Shown here: positions 8,149 to 16,164 of the stretch, in pieces
How positions within the stretch are numbered: the stretch's first letter is position 1
Layout: each line of letters starts with the position of its first letter
Assembly (NCBI RefSeq): GCF_024170005.1
Contig: NZ_JALJXJ010000009.1
Location: 186,001 to 250,000 of the forward strand
Length of the DNA stretch: 64,000 bases
Source: Azospirillum lipoferum
GTDB taxonomy: Bacteria; Pseudomonadota; Alphaproteobacteria; Azospirillales; Azospirillaceae
Reading direction: 5' to 3'
Translations under genes and position numbers: made by a program
The notes under the pieces: model-generated
Databases searched by the model: none
Seen by the model: the letters and a program-made list of their open reading frames with translations, nothing else
What the model was told of the DNA's origin: nothing

Positions 8149-9840
8149 ATGACGGCCGTTGGACAGCCGAGCGGCAGGACCGCCGAAGAGCGCAGCGTGT
8201 CATTCCGCAGGACGGGACGGGCCATCGGCCTGCGCGCGACCGTGGCGGTCACCGTCGCCGTCCTGGTGCTCGGGTCGACGCTGGTGAAGGGGCTGGTGGT
8301 CGGAAGCGGTGCAGCGGACGCACTGGCGACGGAAATCGGCAATTCAATGACCGGGTTGGCGCAATCACTGGCCCGGCAGCTCGATTCGACCATGTGGGCA
8401 CGCGCCAACCAGATCGCCGCACTGTCGCGAATCGACGCGCTGAAGGACCCGGCGGTGGCGCAATCGACGATCGACGAGTTGAAGCGCCGCGACCCGACCT
8501 TCGCCTGGATCGGCATGACCGACGTGAACGGACGGGTGATGGCCGCCTCCAACGGGCTGCTGCTGGGGGCCGACATCTCCACCCGGCCGGTCCATCAGGA
8601 AGGCATGAAGGGCCTGTTCGTCGGCGACGTGCACGAGGCGGTCGCCCTGCGCGGCAAGGTGCCCTATCTGGTGGGCGAGACGCCGAAATTCGTCGATGTG
8701 TCCGCCCCCTTGCAGAAGGCGGACGGCACCGCGGTGGGCGTGCTGGCCGCCCACTACAGCTGGGAATGGGCCCATGCCTCGATCCGCCAGCTGATCGAGC
8801 CGCTGGCCGACCGCAAGGGGCTGACGCTCTACATCCTGTCGGCCGACGGCACCGTGCTGATCGGCCCCGATTCGGCGGTCGGCAAGCCGCTGCCGGTGCC
8901 GACGCTGACCGCCAGGCTGCGCGACGGCTGGAGCAGCGAGGTCTGGCCCGACGGCGTCACCTATGTGACCGGCGTCGCCCATGGCAAGGGGCTGCACGAT
9001 TACGCCGGGCTGGGCTGGACCGTCGTCGCCCGCCAGCCGGCCGACATCCTCTATGCCGAGACCAACCGCCTGCGGGCAATGATCATCGGGTCCGGCGCGG
9101 TGCTGGCCCTGCTGTTCAGCGGGATCGGCTGGCTCGCCGCCGGCCGCATCGCCCGTCCGCTGGGCGCCATCGCCGACGCCGCCGAAGGCATCGGCAAGGG
9201 TGAGCGCGGGGTGGCGATCCCCGATGTCGGCGGTGCGGCGGAGATCCGCCGGCTGTCGGTGTCGCTGCGGGAGATGGTCGACAGCCTGACCAACAAGGAC
9301 GCCGCCCTGATGCGGCTGGAGGACATCGCCTATGAGGACCGGCTGACCGCCCTGCCCAACCGGCGCTATTTCGAGCAGTATGTCGAGGCGTCGACCGGCA
9401 CCGGCGGCGGGTCGGCGACGGTGATGTACATTGACCTGGACGGGTTCAAGCCGGTGAACGACCGGCTGGGCCATGATGCCGGCGATGTCGTGCTGCGCCA
9501 GATCGGCGGCCGTCTCGCCAGCATCTTCCGCGACGACGACGTGGTGGCCCGGCTGGGCGGCGACGAGTTCGCCGCGGTGCTTCCCCGCCGCGCCGGCCGC
9601 CCGGCCCCCAACACGGAGGAACTGGCCGCCCGCATCATCGCCGCCGTCAACGAGCCGGTGTCCTTCAACGGCGAGATGGTCCGGGTCGGTTGCTCCATCG
9701 GCATCGCCTCCTGGCCGGAGGACGACAGCGACATGCCGACGGTGATGCGCCATGCCGACGCCGCGCTCTACAAGGCCAAGCGCGACGGGCGCAACCGCGC
9801 AGTGCGCTGGGTGCGGAGGGTGATGGGGGTGGAGAGCTAA
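8149..9840 (+). CDS. Membrane diguanylate cyclase with periplasmic Cache sensor, HAMP and GGDEF domains
   Basis: A 563-residue enzyme predicted to make cyclic di-GMP from two GTP in response to a periplasmic signal. Order: cytoplasmic N-terminus, first membrane segment (about 28-50), double-Cache-like sensor (about 55-300, with DVSAPLQKADGTAVGVLAAH), second membrane segment (about 310-330), HAMP linker, and a C-terminal GGDEF domain. The active-site loop is intact (LGGDEF), and RDDD placed five residues before it is the RxxD inhibitory site, so product feedback is expected. I chose ATG 8149, with AAGGA about 11 nt upstream. The 3' end overlaps the convergent metallopeptidase gene by 4 nt. The sensed ligand is unknown; Cache domains often bind small organic acids or amino acids. 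Confidence 0.88.
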   Translation: MTAVGQPSGRTAEERSVSFRRTGRAIGLRATVAVTVAVLVLGSTLVKGLVVGSGAADALATEIGNSMTGLAQSLARQLDSTMWARANQIAALSRIDALKDPAVAQSTIDELKRRDPTFAWIGMTDVNGRVMAASNGLLLGADISTRPVHQEGMKGLFVGDVHEAVALRGKVPYLVGETPKFVDVSAPLQKADGTAVGVLAAHYSWEWAHASIRQLIEPLADRKGLTLYILSADGTVLIGPDSAVGKPLPVPTLTARLRDGWSSEVWPDGVTYVTGVAHGKGLHDYAGLGWTVVARQPADILYAETNRLRAMIIGSGAVLALLFSGIGWLAAGRIARPLGAIADAAEGIGKGERGVAIPDVGGAAEIRRLSVSLREMVDSLTNKDAALMRLEDIAYEDRLTALPNRRYFEQYVEASTGTGGGSATVMYIDLDGFKPVNDRLGHDAGDVVLRQIGGRLASIFRDDDVVARLGGDEFAAVLPRRAGRPAPNTEELAARIIAAVNEPVSFNGEMVRVGCSIGIASWPEDDSDMPTVMRHADAALYKAKRDGRNRAVRWVRRVMGVES

Positions 9841-10931
9841 GCAGAGGCGGTCTGGCGCCCCTCCAGCCCCCGTACCATCGCGTTCATGAAGCCCAGCTTT
9901 TCAATCACGGATGCCGACAGGATGAAGGGGTAGAGGTCGGGCTGGCCCATGCTGCGGTTCAGGCTGTTCACCGCGTAGGTCAGCGGCAGCCAGGGGTCGA
10001 TCAGATCCTCGATCCGCCGGGCCCTGTGGGGGTTGAAGTCGATTTCCGATTCCAGCTCCGCCCCCTCGCTGATGCGCGGGCGGATGCGCAGGCCGAAGGC
10101 GCGGGCGGTTTCCAGCGTGTCGACGATGTGCAGGTAATGCGCCCAGGTCTCGGCGAAATCCTCCCACGGGTGGGCGGTGGCGTAGCTGCTGACGAAGTTG
10201 GCCTGCCAGTCGGCCGGGGCGCCGTTGGCGTAGTGGCGCTTCAGCGCCTCGCCGTAATCCTGCCGCTCGTCGCCGAACAGGGCGCGGAAGCGTTCCAGCA
10301 GCGCCGGGTCATCGCGCACCAGCCGGTCCCAGATGTAATGGCCGATCTCGTGGCGGAAATGGCCGAGCAGCGTGCGATAAGGCTCGCCCATCTCGGTGCG
10401 GCGCTTCTCGCGCTCGGCGTCGTCGGCCTCGGCGACGTTGATGGTGATCAGGCCGTTGGCATGGCCGGTCAGCACCGGCGTCACCGTGCCGTCGGGGGCA
10501 ACCGTGTCGGAGAGGAAGTCGAAGGCCAGCCCCTCCTCCGGATTCTCGATCCGGGTCTGCAAGGGCAGCTTCAGGTTGGTCAGCGTGTAGAACAGGTGGT
10601 GCTTGGCCAGTTCCAGCTTGCGCCAGCGCGTCAGGTTGTCGGTGTCGGACAGGTCGGGGATGATGTGGTTGTGCCGGCAGGCGGCGCAGTGGGTGTCGGC
10701 GGAGTCGGCCGGCAGCATCCAATTGCAGGCATTCAAGTCCGCATTCGCGCAGAATTTGTAGAGCGGTTCGCCGGTGGCGAGTGCGGTCCACACTCCGTCA
10801 TGGTCGGTGGGGTCGACGGCCGACAGGATCCCCGCATCCGGCAGATATCCCAGCCGGTAGCCGCAGCGCTCGCACAGCGTGTTCTCGAAATAGAGCGGCT
10901 GGTGGCAGTTCTGGCATTCGTAGAGTTTCAT
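9837..10931 (-). CDS. Zinc-ribbon putative zinc-binding metallopeptidase (COG4307-like)
   Basis: A 364-residue soluble protein with no signal peptide. The N-terminus is a zinc ribbon (C6, C9, C20, C23), with a second cysteine set at C61, C69, C82 and C85. A metalloprotease signature HEIGH (194-198) sits in the context GHFRHEIGHYIW, with a downstream acidic ETWAHYLH segment that may supply the third zinc ligand. This layout matches a family annotated as putative zinc-binding metallopeptidase; substrates are not established. Its start is 75 nt downstream of the glgX stop, separated by a GC-rich hairpin, so co-transcription with glgX is possible. Its end overlaps the convergent cyclase gene by 4 nt. 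Confidence 0.78.
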   Translation of the reverse strand: MKLYECQNCHQPLYFENTLCERCGYRLGYLPDAGILSAVDPTDHDGVWTALATGEPLYKFCANADLNACNWMLPADSADTHCAACRHNHIIPDLSDTDNLTRWRKLELAKHHLFYTLTNLKLPLQTRIENPEEGLAFDFLSDTVAPDGTVTPVLTGHANGLITINVAEADDAEREKRRTEMGEPYRTLLGHFRHEIGHYIWDRLVRDDPALLERFRALFGDERQDYGEALKRHYANGAPADWQANFVSSYATAHPWEDFAETWAHYLHIVDTLETARAFGLRIRPRISEGAELESEIDFNPHRARRIEDLIDPWLPLTYAVNSLNRSMGQPDLYPFILSASVIEKLGFMNAMVRGLEGRQTASA

Positions 10932-10958
10932 GGCGGGGATTCCGGGAGTCGAGGGATC

Positions 10959-10980
10959 CCCTCTCCCCGGGGGGAGAGGG
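10959..10980. repeat. Short GC-rich hairpin repeat between glgX and the metallopeptidase gene
   Basis: CCCTCTCCCC and GGGGAGAGGG form a perfect 10-bp stem with a 2-nt loop. The arms are identical to those of the hairpin at 3773-3795, so this is a dispersed intergenic repeat and not a gene-specific structure. A degenerate relative occurs at 22968-22987, between the GH1 and hutU genes. There is no T-run, so intrinsic termination is doubtful. Confidence 0.6.
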
Positions 10981-11006
10981 GGATTGAGCGTTGGTTCAGG
11001 TAGGAC

Positions 11007-13340
11007 TCAGGTGGGCTTCTTCGCGGGAGCTTCGGTCTTCACCGGCACAGGCTCCACAGCCGCTTCCGCCTTTACCGGTTCTTTCACCGGCTCCTTCACC
11101 TCCGCCGGCTTCTCCTCCTCGCCGCTTTCCTCGCCGAAGGACAGCGTCGGGCTTTCGGCGACGTTGCGCAACGCGCGGGCGGCGCGGCGCAGCGCGAAGG
11201 AGGTCTTGCCTTCCGGCTCCAGCGCCAGCAGAAGCAGCGAACGGCCGGTCACCATATAGCCCTCGCCGGTGTTGACGCGCGGCACCTCGTCCGGGTCGGG
11301 CAGGTTGGTGTCGACCAGACAGCGCCAGACGCTGCCGCCGGTCACCTCCGGCAGGGTGAACTCCACCACGTCGTGGTGCGAGTTGATGACCAGCAGCAGC
11401 GTGCCGTCCATCGCCGGGCGCTTGATGCCGCTGGCCTGGGCGCGGCCGTCCAGCAGCATGCCGAGGCAGCGGGCGTTGCCGTCGTGCCAGTGGCTCTCCT
11501 CCATCTCGTCGCCGGCGGGGGTCAGCCAGGTGACGTCCTTCACGTCGAACTCGGCGTTGTATTCGCCCGACAGGAAGCGGCCGCGGCGCAGCATGGGGAA
11601 GGACTGGCGCACCGCGATGACGCGGCGGACGAACTCGATCAGCGACTGCCCGTCCTCGTCGATGTCGTCCCAGTTCAGCCAGGCCGTCTCGTTGTCCTGG
11701 CAATAGGCGTTGTTGTTGCCATGCTGGGTGTTGCCGAACTCGTCGCCGGCCAGCAGCATCGGCGAGCCCTGGGACAGCAGCAGCGTCGCCAGCAGGTTGC
11801 GCTTCTGCCGTTCGCGCAGGGCCTTGATCTCCGGATCGTCGGTCGGCCCCTCCACCCCATGGTTCCAGGACAGATTGTGGGAGTGGCCGTCGTTGTTGCC
11901 CTCGCCGTTCGCCTCGTTGTGCTTGTCGTTGTAGGAGACGAGGTCGTTCAGCGTGTAGCCGTCATGGGCGGTGATGAAGTTGACACTGGCCCAGGGCTTG
12001 CGCCCGCGCTTGTTGAAGACGTCGCCCGAGCCGCAGAGGCGCGGCGCCACCTCCGGCAGCTTGCCCTCGTCGCCCTTCCAGAAGGCGCGCACGGTGTCGC
12101 GGAACTTGTCGTTCCACTCCGCCCAGCCCGGCGGGAAGTTGCCGACCTGATAGCCGCCGGGGCCGCAGTCCCACGGCTCGGCGATCAGCTTGACGCTGTT
12201 GAGGATCGGATCCTGCAAACAGCTGTCGAGGAAGCCGCCGCCCTCGTCGAAGCCGTAGGGCTCACGGCCGAGGATGGTGGCGAGATCGAAGCGGAAGCCG
12301 TCGACATGCATCTCCGTCGCCCAGTAACGAAGCGAATCGGTGACCATTTGCAAGACGCGCGGGTGGCTGAGATTGACGGTGTTCCCGGTCCCCGTCTCGT
12401 TGATGTAATAGCGCTTCTGGTCGGGGATCAGGCGATAGTAGGAGGCGTTGTCGATGCCCTTGAAGGACAGGGTCGGCCCGCGCTCGTTGCCCTCGGCGGT
12501 GTGGTTGTAGACGACGTCGAGGATCACCTCCAACCCGGCATTGTGGAGATGGGCGACCATCTCCTTGAATTCCTTGATGGCGTTGCCCGAGGCGGCATAG
12601 CGCGGTTCCGGCGCGAAGAAGCCGATGGAGTTGTAGCCCCAGTAATTGGCGAGCTTCTTGTCGACCAGATGCTGGTCCTGGACGAAGGCATGGACCGGCA
12701 GAAGCTCCACCGCGGTGACGCCGAGCGAGCTGATGTAGTCGATCACCTCCTTCACCGCCATGCCGCCATAGGTTCCGCGCAGGCTGTCGGGCACCGCCGG
12801 ATGCAGCCTGGTGAAGCCCTTCACATGGGTTTCGTAGAAGATGGTGCGGTCCCAGGCAGTGCCCGGCTTGTGGTCGCGGCCCCAGGTGAAGGCGGGGTCG
12901 ATCACCTTGCATTTCGGCATGAAGGGCGCGCTGTCGCGCTCGTCATAGGTCAGGTCGTCGCCCGACTCCATCACATAGCCGAAATGGGCCGGGTTCCAGC
13001 GGATCTCGCCGACCAGTTCCTTGGCATAGGGGTCGAGCAGAAGCTTGTTGGGGTTGAAGCGGTGGCCGTTCTCCGGTTCGTAGGGGCCATGCACGCGATA
13101 GCCATAGAGCAGGCCGGGGCGGGCATCGGGAAGATAGCCGTGCCAGATCTCGTTGGTGAATTCGGGAAGCTCGATGCGCTCAAGCTCCTCCTCGCCATTT
13201 TCGTCGAACAGACACAGTTCGACCCTGGTCGCGTTGGCGGAAAACAAGGCGAAGTTGACGCCGAGTCCATCCCATGTCGCACCCAGCGGAAAGGGCAAAC
13301 CTTCACCGAGCCGCGTTGCCTGCCTCAGGATATTTGCCAT
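11007..13340 (-). CDS. glgX: Glycogen debranching enzyme (GH13 isoamylase type)
   Basis: A 777-residue cytoplasmic enzyme that hydrolyses alpha-1,6 branches of phosphorylase-trimmed glycogen. An N-terminal CBM48-like domain (about 12-110, with GVNFALFSANATRVELCLFD) precedes the GH13 barrel. Catalytic residues are visible: nucleophile D352 in VDGFRFDLA, acid/base E388 in IAEPWD, and transition-state Asp D460 in ITAHDG. The NPNKLLLDPYAKELVG phrase is typical of GlgX. The last 40 or so residues are an unusual Pro/Ala/Glu/Lys-rich low-complexity tail beyond the normal domain end. No other glycogen gene (glgA, B, C, P) is adjacent. It lies 108 nt downstream of oxyR in the same direction, though common regulation is unproven. 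Confidence 0.95.
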   Translation of the reverse strand: MANILRQATRLGEGLPFPLGATWDGLGVNFALFSANATRVELCLFDENGEEELERIELPEFTNEIWHGYLPDARPGLLYGYRVHGPYEPENGHRFNPNKLLLDPYAKELVGEIRWNPAHFGYVMESGDDLTYDERDSAPFMPKCKVIDPAFTWGRDHKPGTAWDRTIFYETHVKGFTRLHPAVPDSLRGTYGGMAVKEVIDYISSLGVTAVELLPVHAFVQDQHLVDKKLANYWGYNSIGFFAPEPRYAASGNAIKEFKEMVAHLHNAGLEVILDVVYNHTAEGNERGPTLSFKGIDNASYYRLIPDQKRYYINETGTGNTVNLSHPRVLQMVTDSLRYWATEMHVDGFRFDLATILGREPYGFDEGGGFLDSCLQDPILNSVKLIAEPWDCGPGGYQVGNFPPGWAEWNDKFRDTVRAFWKGDEGKLPEVAPRLCGSGDVFNKRGRKPWASVNFITAHDGYTLNDLVSYNDKHNEANGEGNNDGHSHNLSWNHGVEGPTDDPEIKALRERQKRNLLATLLLSQGSPMLLAGDEFGNTQHGNNNAYCQDNETAWLNWDDIDEDGQSLIEFVRRVIAVRQSFPMLRRGRFLSGEYNAEFDVKDVTWLTPAGDEMEESHWHDGNARCLGMLLDGRAQASGIKRPAMDGTLLLVINSHHDVVEFTLPEVTGGSVWRCLVDTNLPDPDEVPRVNTGEGYMVTGRSLLLLALEPEGKTSFALRRAARALRNVAESPTLSFGEESGEEEKPAEVKEPVKEPVKAEAAVEPVPVKTEAPAKKPT

Positions 13341-13448
13341 GATCGCCCGTTTCTCCGCCTGGATCGAAAGTCATACCCGTTCCTCTGGACAGTGAGGCGC
13401 ACGAGCCGAGCCTTCAACCCGGCCGATGGGCGCTTGTTCCTTCCTCCG

Positions 13449-14408
13449 TCACTCATCTCTTTGGGCTAGGACGGATTCCGTGCCCGGCGGCAGGGTGCGG
13501 CGCAGCAAGGCCGCCAGATCGCGCAGGCCGCGGTCGCGCGGATCGCTGACCCGCCGGACCAGACCGACAATGCGGCCGGGCGGGCGGGAGGCATCGGATG
13601 TGCTGTCGAAGGGGCGGTAGTCGACCAGCCCGCCGACGGTGGCCAGGCGGCCGTCCTCCCCCGTCGCCGCCAGCAACGGCATCAGTGTGCAGCCCGCCCC
13701 GGCCGCCACCATGTGGCGCAGGGTCTCCAGCCCGGTGGCATGGACGCCGCCGCCGCGCGCGCTGAGGCCGCAGGCGGCCAGCGCCTGATCGCGCAGGCAG
13801 TGCCCCTCCTCCAGCAGCAGAAGCTCCGCCGGGTCGAGGTCGTTCAGCGACAGGGTGGGCATGGCGCACAGGCGGTGCCCGGCGGGATGGGCGAGCAGGA
13901 AGGGCTCGAAGAACAGCGGCTCCGCCACCAGCCCGTCGCTCTCCACCGGCAGGGCCAGCAGCACGGCGTCGAGCCGGCCGTCGCGCAGCTCCTCCAGCAG
14001 AGTTTCGGTGCGGCCTTCCGACAGGATCAGGGTCAGGTCGGGCCAGCCGTTGCGCAAAGCCGGCAGGATGTGCGGGAACAGGTAGGGGCCCAGCGTGTGG
14101 ATCGCCGCCAGCCGCAGCCGGCCGGTCAGCGCCCCGTCCGACCCGTCGGCCAGGACCAGCAGGCGCCGCGCCTCCTCCAGCACCACACGGGCCTGGGCGA
14201 CGATGGCCTCGCCGCGCGGGGTCAGCAGAACCTTGCGGCTGGTGCGTTCGAACAGGGAGAGACCGAGCGCTTCCTCCAGCTTGCGGATCTGGGCGCTGAG
14301 CGAGGGCTGGCTGACGGCACAGCGTTCGGCGGCGCGGCCGAAATGGCGCAGCTCGGCGACGGCGACGACATATTCCAGGTCGCGCAGGGACAGGGCGGAG
14401 AGATTCAT
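13449..14408 (-). CDS. oxyR: LysR-family peroxide sensor OxyR
   Basis: A 319-residue transcription factor that senses hydrogen peroxide by forming an internal disulfide. The N-terminal winged helix (about 5-65) is close to OxyR (SLRDLEYVVAVAELRHFGRAAERC). The redox pair is intact: EEGHCLRDQALAAC places C204 and C213 nine residues apart, exactly as Cys199 and Cys208 in E. coli. Later THATGLETLRHMVAAG-like sequence is also conserved. It is divergent from katA, with 121 nt between the starts. A candidate binding site overlaps its own start region, consistent with autoregulation (inference). Four extra residues precede the usual N-terminus, so a slightly later start cannot be excluded. Confidence 0.93.
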   Translation of the reverse strand: MNLSALSLRDLEYVVAVAELRHFGRAAERCAVSQPSLSAQIRKLEEALGLSLFERTSRKVLLTPRGEAIVAQARVVLEEARRLLVLADGSDGALTGRLRLAAIHTLGPYLFPHILPALRNGWPDLTLILSEGRTETLLEELRDGRLDAVLLALPVESDGLVAEPLFFEPFLLAHPAGHRLCAMPTLSLNDLDPAELLLLEEGHCLRDQALAACGLSARGGGVHATGLETLRHMVAAGAGCTLMPLLAATGEDGRLATVGGLVDYRPFDSTSDASRPPGRIVGLVRRVSDPRDRGLRDLAALLRRTLPPGTESVLAQRDE

Positions 14409-14421
14409 AGACGGTGCCTAT
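14407..14421. promoter_or_regulatory. Candidate OxyR half of a binding site (ATAG-N7-CTAT)
   Basis: The exact E. coli-type dyad ATAG, seven bases, CTAT lies in the oxyR-katA intergenic region, overlapping the oxyR start codon. A further CTAT is at 14436-14439, but it is not at the 22-bp repeat distance expected for a full tetramer site. The match and location fit OxyR control of katA and oxyR; the imperfect second half lowers confidence. Confidence 0.4.
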
Positions 14422-14529
14422 TGGTACATTTCCTTCTATGTCTTGGATATATCGTTCAAGACGCCGGATAACCAGAGGCGAGACAATGATGCCGCTTCAG
14501 GCAACACCGCCTTCGAGAGGATGACCCGG

Positions 14530-15981
14530 ATGAGCACCCTGACCACCAGCTTCGGCCAGCCCGTTCCCGACAACCAGAATTCGCTGAGCGCCGGGCCGCG
14601 CGGTCCGCTGCTGCTCCAGGACTTCCACCTGATCGAGAAGCTGGCCCACTTCAACCGCGAACGCATTCCGGAACGCGTGGTCCATGCCAAGGGCGCCGGC
14701 GCCTACGGCAGCTTCCGCGTCACCCGCGACGTGACGCAATGGACGAAGGCCGCCTTCCTGTCGACCGTGGGCAAGGAGACGGGCGTCTTCCTGCGCTTCT
14801 CCACCGTCGGCGGCGAGAAGGGCTCCGCCGATGCCGAGCGCGACCCGCGCGGCTTCGCGCTGAAGTTCTATACGGAAGAGGGCAACTACGATCTGGTCGG
14901 CAACAACACGCCGGTCTTCTTCCTGCGCGATCCGCTGAAGTTCCCGGACTTCATCCACACCCAGAAGCGCAACCCGGCCACCAACCTGAAGGACCCCACC
15001 GCCATGTGGGACTTCTTCTCGCTGTCGCCGGAGACGATGCACCAGCTGACCATCCTGTTCAGCGACCGCGGCACGCCGCGCAGCTACCGCCACATGGACG
15101 GCTTCAGCAGCCACACCTTCTCGTGGATCAACGCGGCGAACGAGCGCTTCTGGGTCAAGTACCACTTCAAGACCCGCCAGGGCATCCAGAACTTCACCGC
15201 CGAACAGGCGGTGACGATGGGCGGCATCGATCCCGACCACGCCACCCGCGACCTGTACGCCTCGATCGAGGACGGCGACTTCCCGGCCTGGACCGTCTCG
15301 GTGCAGATCATGCCGGAGGCCGAGGCCGACGCCTACCGCATCAACCCGTTCGACCTGACCAAGGTGTGGCCGCATGCGGACTATCCGCTGATCGAGATCG
15401 GCGAGCTGGTGCTGAACCGCAATCCGGAGAATTTCTTCGCCGAGACCGAGCAGGCCGCCTTCAGCCCGGCCAGCGTGGTGCCCGGCATCTCCTTCAGCCC
15501 GGACAAGATGCTGCAGGGCCGGCTGTTCGCCTATGCCGACGCCCACCGCTACCGGCTGGGCGGCAACTATGCGCAGATCCCGGTGAACAAGCCGCAGGGC
15601 TGCCCGGTCCACAATTACCAGCGCGACGGCGCCATGCGCACCGACGGCAACGGCGGCGGCCGGCCGAACTACGAGCCGAACAGCTTCGGCGGTCCGACCC
15701 AGACCGGTGTCGCCAGCGAGCCGCCGCTGCGCATCAGCGGCGACGCCGCCCACTATGACCACCGCGAGGGCAACGACGACTACGCCCAGGCCGGCGCGCT
15801 GTTCCGCCTGATCGGTGCGGAGGCCCAGGACCGGCTGATGGACAACATCGCCGGCAGCCTGGGCAAGGCTCCGCTGTTCATCCAGCAGCGCCAGTTGAAG
15901 CATTTCCTGGCCGCCGACCCGGCCTATGGCGAGGGCGTGGCCAAGCGCCTGGGCCTGACCGTGGCGCAGGCGGCCGAATAA
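14530..15981 (+). CDS. katA: Haem catalase, small-subunit monofunctional type
   Basis: A 483-residue cytoplasmic catalase that converts two hydrogen peroxide to water and oxygen. The catalytic His is H52 (RVVHAKGAGAYG), the distal Asn is N125 (VGNNTPVFF), and the haem-ligating Tyr is at about 335 in RLFAYADAHRYRLG. Length and sequence fit clade 3 NADPH-binding small-subunit catalases. I chose ATG 14530 because GAGAGG lies 9 nt upstream; the ATG at 14521 abuts that site. It is divergent from oxyR and followed by a good intrinsic terminator at 16119-16152, so it is probably a single-gene transcript induced by peroxide. Confidence 0.96.
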   Translation: MSTLTTSFGQPVPDNQNSLSAGPRGPLLLQDFHLIEKLAHFNRERIPERVVHAKGAGAYGSFRVTRDVTQWTKAAFLSTVGKETGVFLRFSTVGGEKGSADAERDPRGFALKFYTEEGNYDLVGNNTPVFFLRDPLKFPDFIHTQKRNPATNLKDPTAMWDFFSLSPETMHQLTILFSDRGTPRSYRHMDGFSSHTFSWINAANERFWVKYHFKTRQGIQNFTAEQAVTMGGIDPDHATRDLYASIEDGDFPAWTVSVQIMPEAEADAYRINPFDLTKVWPHADYPLIEIGELVLNRNPENFFAETEQAAFSPASVVPGISFSPDKMLQGRLFAYADAHRYRLGGNYAQIPVNKPQGCPVHNYQRDGAMRTDGNGGGRPNYEPNSFGGPTQTGVASEPPLRISGDAAHYDHREGNDDYAQAGALFRLIGAEAQDRLMDNIAGSLGKAPLFIQQRQLKHFLAADPAYGEGVAKRLGLTVAQAAE

Positions 15982-16118
15982 CCTGAGTGTGACGTGAACG
16001 TTCCGGCCCTTCCGCGGCATCGCGGAGGGGTCGGCCTTGAGATGCCGCGCCCGCCAATCCCCTGGGCGGCGGCATGATTGCCGGCATCCTGCCGTGCATT
16101 TTCCCCGACTGACTTGCA

Positions 16119-16152
16119 GCCCTCTTCCCCATGGCGGGGAGAGGGCTTTTTT
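16119..16152 (+). terminator. Intrinsic terminator after katA
   Basis: GCCCTCTTCCCC and GGGGAGAGGGC form an 11-bp stem with one bulged T and a short loop, followed directly by six T residues. It lies 138 nt downstream of the katA stop and close to the convergent chemoreceptor stop at 16165. The stem resembles the dispersed CCCTCTCCCC repeats, so a repeat may have been recruited as a terminator. Confidence 0.75.
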
Positions 16153-16164
16153 CATAGGGGCCTG

